DNA of 21,688 nt, taken from an uncultured Alphaproteobacteria bacterium. GTDB lineage: Bacteria > Pseudomonadota > Alphaproteobacteria > Rs-D84. The stretch lies in contig CALARG010000002.1 of the NCBI GenBank assembly GCA_937888635.1, positions 1-21,688 of the forward strand. Reading direction: 5' to 3'. How positions within the stretch are numbered: the first letter of the stretch is position 1; every line of letters starts with the position of its first letter. Shown here in pieces: positions 15,941-21,688 of the stretch. The notes beneath the pieces were generated by a model. That model was not told the DNA's origin. It did no database searches and was given only the letters and a program-made list of their open reading frames with translations. Position numbers and translations under genes: made by a program.

Positions 15941-17149
15941 TTAGGCACATATTGCATTTGCAACATTATTGATGGCACGATAGGTGCTGCTGTCCAAGAT
16001 GTGGGTATATCCTTCGGTGGTGGTTATACGGGAATGTCCGGCCGCTTCTTTCATGGCAGCTATATTTTCACCGATATTTGCACCCATACTGATAAACGAA
16101 TGTCGCAGGTCGTGTATTCGCATATGTGGCAGCTTGGCATATGACAGTGCCCATTCAAATGGCTTGCGGATGTTGTTTATTGGTCTGTGCTCGTTCCCAA
16201 CACCTGGGAATACATATTTGCTGCCCAGTGCGGTTGCTTCATCCAGCGCAGCCTGCAAGTATGGTATAACCGCATCAGACAGTTTTACATCCCGGGCGCC
16301 GGTCTTGCTGTCTTTCAGGTGTATTACCTTGTGCATAAGCGCAAGTTCTTCTACCTCTAGCCCGGTTATTTCAGACGCACGACACCCAGTCAGCATCAGC
16401 ACCCGCAACGCATTGAATAACCGTGGGTGCATTTTAGATACCTGGGGCCCAACATCCAGCGCATGCGATAATGCACGATAACCGTCTTGGTCCAGTATTT
16501 GTGGCTTATAAACTTTGTTTGAACCTTTGCGAACATACTTGCATGGGTTTGTATTGCGATCTACGTATTTATACATTTCGCACCAATCCCAGAAATTAGA
16601 GAACAGAGACAGCGCTTTGTTCGCGGTTGAGAACGACGTTTTCTTTACCCACTTGGCATAGGCGTCCATTACATGCTTTTCTTCTATTTGGCGTATGTAC
16701 AGCTTATCAAACATAGGCGCTAAATATAATCTATATTGCCCCCAATTAGAATCCTGGGTTCGTGGCTTCTTGTATATTTTGGAATATTTGTCCATATATT
16801 GCGGGAACAGTACTTTTACCTGTTCGCCCAGCGTTTCTTTTTCTTTCAGTTGTTCTTCTATTCTTTTTCTGCGTGGGTCTTCGCCTTGGGCAATTTGATG
16901 CCGCATATTCCACGCCATATCACGAATATCTTTGATAGAATAATCTCTATAGCGACCTATAAAAATATTGCATTTCTTGTTATCTATTTTACACCCCAGG
17001 AAAAACCGAATATTGCGTGTTGCCGCAGAATATCGCAGGAATAATCCTGGGATGGTGCCGTCGCTGACCTGCAGGTTAACATCTGAATGCAACAGATGTA
17101 TCCAAGTGTCCCGAAACGGCTTTGTATAGCATTTCCATTGTTCTGCCAT
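15941..17149 (-). CDS. int: Tyrosine recombinase (phage/island integrase)
   Basis: This 402-residue protein has the complete tyrosine-recombinase catalytic set: R257 in GCRASEI, K282, H346-x2-R349 in HDLRHSF, H372 in GHSR and the nucleophile Y381 in EGYTH. Residues 105-200 form the core-binding SAM-like domain, and the N-terminal 75 residues resemble the DUF4102-like arm-binding region of island integrases. It cuts and rejoins DNA at attachment sites to integrate or excise a mobile element. AAAGGAG lies before the ATG, and an AlpA-like gene is immediately upstream in the same direction. Its 3' end faces the structured repeats at 15750-15880, which are candidate arm or core sites. The tRNA-Asn remnant at the right edge is another candidate target. 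No frameshift or truncation is seen, so it may be active. Confidence 0.95.
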   Translation of the reverse strand: MAEQWKCYTKPFRDTWIHLLHSDVNLQVSDGTIPGLFLRYSAATRNIRFFLGCKIDNKKCNIFIGRYRDYSIKDIRDMAWNMRHQIAQGEDPRRKRIEEQLKEKETLGEQVKVLFPQYMDKYSKIYKKPRTQDSNWGQYRLYLAPMFDKLYIRQIEEKHVMDAYAKWVKKTSFSTANKALSLFSNFWDWCEMYKYVDRNTNPCKYVRKGSNKVYKPQILDQDGYRALSHALDVGPQVSKMHPRLFNALRVLMLTGCRASEITGLEVEELALMHKVIHLKDSKTGARDVKLSDAVIPYLQAALDEATALGSKYVFPGVGNEHRPINNIRKPFEWALSYAKLPHMRIHDLRHSFISMGANIGENIAAMKEAAGHSRITTTEGYTHILDSSTYRAINNVANAICA

Positions 17150-17212
17150 GTGTGCACTCCTTTATTACAAACACACAATGCACGATAAAAACATAATATC
17201 CAGCAGAAACAG

Positions 17213-17467
17213 CTATTTTTTATCGCTTCTTTTTTGTTCCAGCCACTTATTTACCTCAGACAGGGGGTAACGTACCATTTTGCCGATCTTGAAGTACGTA
17301 GGTCCAATCCCCAGCGCACGATATTGACTTAATGCCGAAACAGACGAACAAAGATAGTCAGCTAATTGCTTCGGTGTAAACAGTCTGTCTTTAAGCGCTT
17401 CCTTGTTCAGGGCGTATTGTCTTGTATCTCTCTCTTGTCCCCCATGGTTCATGAATTGGTAATCCAT
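17213..17467 (-). CDS. AlpA/excisionase-like helix-turn-helix protein
   Basis: This 84-residue protein contains a MerR-like winged helix of the AlpA/HTH_17 type: LFTPKQLADYLCSSVSALSQ at about residues 29-48, then a wing with GPTYFKIGKMVRYPLSEVNKWLEQ. Such proteins act as recombination directionality factors or as activators of the neighbouring integrase. AAAGGAG stands in front of the ATG. It lies 63 bases upstream of int in the same direction, so the two are probably co-transcribed. Its N-terminal 25 residues are polar and unassigned. Whether it favours excision or regulates transcription cannot be decided from sequence. Confidence 0.85.
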   Translation of the reverse strand: MDYQFMNHGGQERDTRQYALNKEALKDRLFTPKQLADYLCSSVSALSQYRALGIGPTYFKIGKMVRYPLSEVNKWLEQKRSDKK

Positions 17468-17761
17468 GTTATTCTCCTTTGGGTTTCAATATGGTTTGTA
17501 GGATATAAAAGGGTCGCTTTATACAATCTGATATCACAACAACTTTTTATATCTGTACATATAATTTATAGCACATAAAAAAGTAAAAGTCTTGCAAAAC
17601 CAGCAAAAAACATCCTGTTTTTACTAAAAAAATTTGTATCATAATGTATCAAAACTACATTAAAACACGTCTAAATAGTATTAAATCATATTTTGTCAGT
17701 TTTTGAAACAATGGCTCATCGACGGCACCCGACAAAAAAATCAAACTTTTGCCCCGAATCG

Positions 17762-17799
17762 ATTTTGATAGAAAAATGCATATATTTTTCTATCAAAAT
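17762..17799. repeat. Long AT-rich perfect palindrome
   Basis: ATTTTGATAGAAAAAT (17762-17777) and its exact reverse complement (17784-17799) flank a six-base spacer GCATAT. A 16-base perfect match is far beyond chance for a short region, even at this AT content. Confidence 0.85.
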
Positions 17800-17830
17800 A
17801 ATAGTTATTGTTAGCTCATAAATAACTATT
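17800..17830. repeat. Second inverted repeat
   Basis: AATAGTTATT (17800-17809) is exactly complementary to AATAACTATT (17821-17830), with an 11-base spacer. It abuts the preceding palindrome. Confidence 0.65.
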
Positions 17831-17846
17831 GATATAGCTATATATA

Positions 17847-17871
17847 TTCTCTAAAAGAGCTTTCTCTAAAA
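17847..17871 (+). repeat. Direct repeat TTCTCTAAAA
   Basis: TTCTCTAAAA occurs at 17847-17856 and 17862-17871, 15 bases apart, just before the abiE promoter. Confidence 0.5.
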
Positions 17872-17876
17872 AATAC

Positions 17877-17905
17877 TTGATTTTTATGATAAAATGTCGT
17901 ATATT
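17877..17905 (+). promoter_or_regulatory. Promoter of the abiE pair
   Basis: TTGATT (17877-17882) is followed after 17 bases by TATATT (17900-17905). The -10 box lies inside the first operator copy, as expected for autorepression. TTGACA at 17904-17909 with TATATT at 17925-17930 is a second, shorter-spaced possibility. Confidence 0.5.
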
Positions 17906-17934
17906 GACACTATGCTAAATGTCGTATATTGACA
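17892..17934 (+). promoter_or_regulatory. Twin operators in front of abiEi
   Basis: An 18-base sequence is repeated exactly at 17892-17909 and 17917-17934, 25 bases apart. Each copy contains an imperfect palindrome TGTC-(7)-GACA. Characterised AbiE systems are repressed by the AbiEi antitoxin binding repeats in its own promoter, and this arrangement fits that. Confidence 0.75.
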
Positions 17935-17949
17935 TAAAAGGAATTTATA

Positions 17950-18414
17950 ATGAAAGCTAAGAGAACTCTTTTAGAGAGAATTTTATTACGAATAAAGAAA
18001 AGCAAAGATAATTCTTTTATCTTAAAGGACTTTAATGATCTTGTTAAAGAATATGACTATGATCAAGTCTTGCGTGTTTTACGTATATTGGTAAAAAAGG
18101 GTACGTTAATTAAGATCGGGCGTGGCATATATGCAAAAACTCGTACTTTTAGTAATGGATTTGTCGCACCAAATGCCACTATAGGAGATTTAGCAGAAGA
18201 AGCATTACAAAAACTTGGTATCAAAACTGATAAATCAACTTATTGGCGTGAATACAATGCTGATTTATCAACACAGATTCCAACAGGCAGAGTTATTGCT
18301 GTAAATAAACGTGTTAGACGAAACATAAGCTATAATGGCTTTGATGTTTCTTTTGAACAAATCAATAGCAAATATAAAAACAGATGGTATAATACCAGTG
18401 CAATAAGAGTTTAA
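17950..18414 (+). CDS. abiEi: AbiEi-family type IV antitoxin (DUF6088-like)
   Basis: This 154-residue protein has an N-terminal winged helix (about residues 1-60, with KGTLIKIGRGIYAK in the wing), the standard start of AbiEi antitoxins, followed by a short C-terminal antitoxin domain (TYWREYNADLSTQIPTGRVIAVN region). The size and the DUF6088-like C-terminus mark the shorter branch of the family. AbiEi represses its own operon and counteracts the AbiEii toxin without binding it directly, which is the basis of the type IV label. AAGGA lies seven bases before the ATG. Two identical operator-like repeats overlap the promoter. The toxin gene begins two bases after this stop, so the pair is co-translated. 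Confidence 0.85.
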   Translation: MKAKRTLLERILLRIKKSKDNSFILKDFNDLVKEYDYDQVLRVLRILVKKGTLIKIGRGIYAKTRTFSNGFVAPNATIGDLAEEALQKLGIKTDKSTYWREYNADLSTQIPTGRVIAVNKRVRRNISYNGFDVSFEQINSKYKNRWYNTSAIRV

Positions 18415-18416
18415 GT

Positions 18417-19304
18417 ATGTCTTTAAATATGGAACTTTTTGAACAAATAGCTATTGAAAAGGGTTGTGATATTGCTTTTCCGATCAAAGAGCATTTTCTG
18501 ATTCAAGTTATTCAACAGCTGGTATCAAATTTTCATTCTGCTGACGGGGATTTAATATTTGGTGGAGGCACCAGCCTAGTCTGTGCCTATGACGAATTAA
18601 CTAAACGTTTTAGTGAAGATGCCGATTTTAGATTTGTTCCGCGCCCAAAATCAACTGCTAACGTTCGCAAATTACTAACCGATATTGCGCATAATTTGGA
18701 TGGATTTAAGTTGGTTGGCGAACCTTTGTCGGACAGCAACAAAATAGAGTTTAGATTTGTAGACACAGAAAACATTGTTCAAACACATTCTGCGTTGCGG
18801 CCTTATATAAAATTAGAGGTGTTTTTCACAGACAATTTGTTTTATGCACCAGCAGAAAAAGAGATATCTTCTTTCTATGACAAATTGGCCGACACAAATT
18901 CAAGATTCAAATTGAAATGCGTATCTTTGGAAGATACTACTATAGATAAAATCAGTTCATTTTTGTGGCGAATTTTATCAACAGATACAGAAAAGCCTCA
19001 ATACAACCCTGCGGATATGAGACATCTGCACGATTTGTTTTTCTTGGCGCCAAAGCTTGATATTGATAGAACCTTTAAATCTAATATGCTCGAAGTTTTT
19101 AAATCTGACATGAGCCATCGCATGCGAGCTCAATACACCTTTGATGTGTGCGTAAAAGATGTTATTGACTTGTTACACCGCAACAAACAATTCAAAGCTG
19201 ATTATGAACAATACGTCGCAAATATGTCATATGCAAAAAATACAGATAGATTATCCTTTGAAGACGCATGCAAATCTTTTGAAGAATTAACCAGCAAAAT
19301 TTGA
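18417..19304 (+). CDS. abiEii: AbiEii/AbiGii nucleotidyltransferase toxin
   Basis: This 295-residue protein has the nucleotidyltransferase signature: GGGTSL at 49-54 and FSEDADF at 65-71, with the two catalytic Asp in D-x-D spacing. AbiEii/AbiGii toxins transfer nucleotides, in studied relatives to tRNA acceptor ends, and stop growth when freed from the antitoxin, giving abortive infection against phages. A further conserved stretch, LKCVSLEDTTIDKISSFLWR, near 170-190 is typical of the family. Length is normal. The ATG lies two bases after the antitoxin stop. It converges on the right-hand defence pair with only 12 bases between the stops. Confidence 0.93.
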   Translation: MSLNMELFEQIAIEKGCDIAFPIKEHFLIQVIQQLVSNFHSADGDLIFGGGTSLVCAYDELTKRFSEDADFRFVPRPKSTANVRKLLTDIAHNLDGFKLVGEPLSDSNKIEFRFVDTENIVQTHSALRPYIKLEVFFTDNLFYAPAEKEISSFYDKLADTNSRFKLKCVSLEDTTIDKISSFLWRILSTDTEKPQYNPADMRHLHDLFFLAPKLDIDRTFKSNMLEVFKSDMSHRMRAQYTFDVCVKDVIDLLHRNKQFKADYEQYVANMSYAKNTDRLSFEDACKSFEELTSKI

Positions 19305-19316
19305 TCTGCGGCTTGT

Positions 19317-20300
19317 TTATTTCTCACCGGCATCGGCGTTTTCTGATTTATCTTCTGTTATTTGTTTAGGCTTTTTAGCTTGTGCTTCAATTTCATGAAG
19401 TTTGTCATAATCGATATGAATTTCGCCCGACTCTTCTTTGATGTATTCTGGCGGATTCAAAGATGGATGAAACTCTACACCATCGTGCAAAGCATCAACT
19501 ATATGTGCCACAATAGTATCCATTTTGTTTTTAGCGTCTGGTTTTTTTATATCTGTTTTTTTCAATAATGTTTCTATATCTGTATCACGTTTTTTATCAA
19601 CCATACGAATAACATGGTCGTCAAAACTGATTTGTTTTTTGTATTCTTTATCTATTATCTCATACGAGAGTTTTGCCTCTTCTGATTGATAATAATGTTC
19701 GCGCAATTCAAATGTGCCGATGCCGATACTCAAAATACCCATTATAATACCAAATAACTTTGTAGCGCATTCTGGTCCTACATTTACTTTAATCTCAATC
19801 CACTTACTACCAGAATCAACACCAACAATATCAAACGATGCAGGAACATCTATCGCTTCAGAAATCCCATTCAGTATCACGTGCAACTTTTTCATCAATT
19901 TTTCCATATCTTTGATAGAAAAATTGTCTCTATCTGGCAGTTTAATATTTAATAATTGCGGGTCTTGTGGTTTCACCATGGTATTCAAAGTCAAATAATA
20001 AATCCTAACGAACTGATTTAATGCATTTATATATTGCGAAATTTGGTTTACAACACCAGTTTGCATTATTACTTCTGAAGCATTTGGATTATTCGGCTGA
20101 GTTGCGTTTAAAAACACTTCTCGTCCTTGCACGATCAACCCTTGTTCTGCAACAAAATTTTCTATGAATATCAACTTGTTATAATTTTTAATAACAACAT
20201 ATTGATTGCCATAGGCCCTATTATTTTCAACATCCAGCGCAATTATATGCTCTGGAGTTAAATACTTATCCAATATATTTTTTATTTCACCAAGTCTCAT
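19317..20300 (-). CDS. Unknown protein with one predicted membrane helix, partner of the DUF4917 gene
   Basis: No family is recognised. The 327-residue protein has a helical N-terminal region, a segment ASFDIVGVDSGSKWIEI near 154-170, then a hydrophobic glycine-rich helix (about 182-199, LFGIIMGILSIGIGTFEL) followed by a charged helical stretch and a Lys/Glu/Asp-rich, probably disordered tail. That predicts a protein with a single membrane pass or a buried helix. The ATG at 20300 has AAGGA six bases upstream and is preferred to an upstream ATG at 20330 that has none. It begins 20 bases after the stop of the DUF4917 gene, so the two form one unit. The partnership with a SIR2-like protein suggests an abortive-infection sensor or effector role, which is inference. 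Confidence 0.7.
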   Translation of the reverse strand: MRLGEIKNILDKYLTPEHIIALDVENNRAYGNQYVVIKNYNKLIFIENFVAEQGLIVQGREVFLNATQPNNPNASEVIMQTGVVNQISQYINALNQFVRIYYLTLNTMVKPQDPQLLNIKLPDRDNFSIKDMEKLMKKLHVILNGISEAIDVPASFDIVGVDSGSKWIEIKVNVGPECATKLFGIIMGILSIGIGTFELREHYYQSEEAKLSYEIIDKEYKKQISFDDHVIRMVDKKRDTDIETLLKKTDIKKPDAKNKMDTIVAHIVDALHDGVEFHPSLNPPEYIKEESGEIHIDYDKLHEIEAQAKKPKQITEDKSENADAGEK

Positions 20301-20320
20301 TGTAAATCCTTTATTTCGTT

Positions 20321-21409
20321 TTAACCCCATGGTTTCACTGTTTTTGCGTTATATAAAATCGCCTTTTTGTTAATTCTGTCAGTGCTTGAGGCTTCAAATT
20401 CTTCTTTTAGCAAATATGCTTGGGGTAGCTCTGCTTCAGACCATACCCCTATGTATAAATTTGTAAATTTACCTTTTATTATCCCTTGTTTTATGTGTTC
20501 ATCATTGGATTTTAACATTGTACCAAACACAAAAAGATTTCCCTTCTTACTTCTTAATGCTTTGTAGCAACGGTTCAAATAATAATTATGGCGTATTTTT
20601 TCTAATTTTTCATCACTAGTGCCCTCAGAAATAAAAACAGGATATACGTCATTCAATAATTTACGATAAATTTGCGTTTTCAACAAAGTCCCTGTTCTAG
20701 CAAACGTTAATTTTATTGTTTCCGTGAAATTATCAAAAATATGTAATGCACCATGCAAAAATATCAACTCGTGTTGATTTTCTGTAAAAGTAACAAAATC
20801 CTCGTCTCCCCCGCCGAAACCGTCTGTAAATTTTGTAAGATTATTTTGCAATATAACCCAATACGCCAAAAGGTCATAATTTAGTGTATACACCCTATCA
20901 AATTTATCTAAAAATTCTGCACATTTTTTAGATTTTCTCTCAGGAACATCTGTGGACTTGTCTGGATGATTATTTGTAATAACTGCAACCAAATGTTTTT
21001 TCAAACTTTTTATGTCCGAATTTATTTTTTCGTTATTAAATAATGGCTGATATATTTGTGTAACTAACCTACCATCTTCTAAAGTTTTTATTACTTTTTC
21101 AAAATCGGACGTTTGTAAATTTGCAAACAAATGAGACAATTCGCTATCTTCTGGAATTATGCCGCTTGTCTTTGCTGACTCTAATAAATTTGTAAAAGAA
21201 AATCTTCTGGCATCATATGCCATGCTGAACCCATTTCCCAGCAACACTGATATTTTGCCGCCTTGTTCCTTTGCCTCGTTGTACGCATCTTCAAACGTTA
21301 ATAAATCTTCCGTATTTAAATCCTGTATCACCACATAGTTTTTATTGTTTTTCTTGGGAAAACCGTAGCAAATATTCCCATTATTTTCAATATATTTTCC
21401 GTAGGTCAA
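20321..21409 (-). CDS. DUF4917-family protein with SIR2-like motifs
   Basis: The core carries three motifs in the order seen in SIR2-like proteins: LLGNGFSMAYD, then TLNYDLL about 120 residues later, then FLHGALH. The GNGFS-type start and overall length match the DUF4917 family. SIR2-like domains in defence systems (Thoeris ThsA, DSR) destroy NAD; whether DUF4917 does so is not established. The start is uncertain. The open frame runs to 21580, but its first part lies in attachment-site DNA and reads as non-coding. A TTG at 21409 with AGAGA just upstream is used here; a GTG pair at 21334/21331 would still leave the core motifs intact. The next gene follows after 20 bases. Composition is AT-rich, like the partner gene. 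It is the last gene before the tRNA remnant. Confidence 0.75.
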   Translation of the reverse strand: MTYGKYIENNGNICYGFPKKNNKNYVVIQDLNTEDLLTFEDAYNEAKEQGGKISVLLGNGFSMAYDARRFSFTNLLESAKTSGIIPEDSELSHLFANLQTSDFEKVIKTLEDGRLVTQIYQPLFNNEKINSDIKSLKKHLVAVITNNHPDKSTDVPERKSKKCAEFLDKFDRVYTLNYDLLAYWVILQNNLTKFTDGFGGGDEDFVTFTENQHELIFLHGALHIFDNFTETIKLTFARTGTLLKTQIYRKLLNDVYPVFISEGTSDEKLEKIRHNYYLNRCYKALRSKKGNLFVFGTMLKSNDEHIKQGIIKGKFTNLYIGVWSEAELPQAYLLKEEFEASSTDRINKKAILYNAKTVKPWG

Positions 21410-21582
21410 TTCTCTCTTTTGTATGTTTTGGGCACATGTGGCTACACGACAGTGCAATTTTTTTACTACATAATTGCTACATACTAAAAAACAGCTATAC
21501 GGCGCATACACAGATATGTGCAAAAAGTGGCGGGAATCTGGGCCAACACGACATATCGTAAAAAAAAGCCCTGAAATCAAGA

Positions 21583-21632
21583 ACTTGCTGTTAATCCGTA
21601 TGTCGTTGGTTCGAGTCCAACTGCCCGAGCCA
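21583..21632 (+). other. 3' part of tRNA-Asn(GTT): probable attachment site at the island's distal end
   Basis: The sequence matches the 3' part of a tRNA-Asn: anticodon loop CTGTTAA (21588-21594, anticodon GTT), 3' anticodon stem TCCGT, a five-base variable loop, a perfect T stem GTTGG/CCAAC with loop TTCGAGT, 3' acceptor strand TGCCCGA, discriminator G and encoded CCA (21630-21632). The 5' acceptor strand and D arm are missing, and the bases at 21583-21587 do not complete the anticodon stem. Integrases commonly target tRNA 3' ends and leave such a remnant at the far end of the element. An intact tRNA-Asn would be expected beyond the left edge. Confidence 0.8.
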
Positions 21633-21641
21633 AATTTTACA

Positions 21642-21665
21642 CCGTCCTGTCAAAGGGCGGTTTTT
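21642..21665 (+). terminator. Rho-independent terminator after the tRNA remnant
   Basis: CCGTCC (21642-21647) pairs with GGGCGG (21655-21660), including one G-T pair, across a seven-base loop, followed by five T. It is probably the original terminator of the interrupted tRNA gene, so chromosome proper begins about here. Confidence 0.75.
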
Positions 21666-21688
21666 GTTTGGATTTCTAAGGATTATCA

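Larger units (their letters stand above)
17468..17949. other. Gene-free AT-rich divergent control region
   Basis: No gene is supported. The region carries the alpA-like gene promoter on one side (17481-17600), a 38-base perfect palindrome at 17762-17799, a second inverted repeat at 17800-17830, short direct repeats at 17847-17871 and the abiE promoter with twin operators at 17877-17934. Confidence 0.6.

Noticed and set aside
15562..15978. Open frame of 138 codons on the minus strand across the fic end and the repeats
   Set aside because: It overlaps fic on the opposite strand and runs through palindromes and the hairpin repeat; no ribosome binding site and no protein-like pattern beyond the short stretch shared by the two repeat copies.
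17762..17934. CRISPR array
   Set aside because: The repeats differ from each other, spacing is too short and there is no series of equal repeats with spacers.
21410..21580. N-terminal extension of the DUF4917 gene to a TTG at 21580
   Set aside because: The segment reads as Cys-rich non-coding sequence, starts within the attachment region beside the tRNA remnant and lacks a ribosome binding site.
21540..21632. Complete tRNA-Asn gene
   Set aside because: No D arm or 5' acceptor strand complementary to TGCCCGA is present upstream, and the anticodon stem does not pair.

Overview
The window looks like a bacterial defence island on a Gram-negative chromosome. Host identity is not secured. The mixed composition (GC-rich genes such as the PLD nuclease, the Nudix gene and the pair at 2143-2932, beside AT-rich ones such as the KAP ATPase, the reverse transcriptase, hsdS, the AbiE pair and the right-hand pair) suggests repeated acquisition by a moderate-GC host. 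An alphaproteobacterium is possible, but that is an impression only.

Left part (1-3780): a secreted or membrane-anchored phospholipase D-type nuclease converges with a KAP-family P-loop ATPase. Next come two overlapping GC-rich genes of unknown function and a divergent GIY-YIG nuclease-like gene that ends in a strong hairpin terminator.

Middle (3785-14075, all minus strand): a complete type I restriction-modification operon (hsdM, hsdS, hsdR) runs directly into a small coiled-coil protein with one C-terminal membrane helix, which overlaps the hsdR stop. After a 138-base gap holding a promoter-like sequence and a hairpin come a defence-type reverse transcriptase, a MutT-like Nudix hydrolase, an SRA-HNH (McrA-like) modification-dependent nuclease and a 274-residue protein that may be a second nuclease. 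The hsd genes and the small protein act as one unit. The reverse transcriptase probably starts its own transcript, and the three genes after it follow it closely enough to be co-expressed.

Right part (14115-21688): a Fic AMP-transferase gene with a fused antitoxin-like N-terminus is bracketed by two copies of an unusual hairpin-forming repeat. A tyrosine integrase with an AlpA-type helix-turn-helix gene, an AbiEi/AbiEii toxin-antitoxin pair, and a two-gene unit of a SIR2-like DUF4917 protein plus a predicted membrane protein follow. The window ends in the 3' part of a tRNA-Asn gene and its terminator, with no matching 5' half. This is what remains at the distal end of an element integrated in a tRNA gene, so everything to its left may belong to one mobile island.

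The strongest candidates for something undescribed are the reverse transcriptase/Nudix/SRA-HNH/nuclease run, the DUF4917 plus membrane protein pair, and the structured repeats around fic and integrase.
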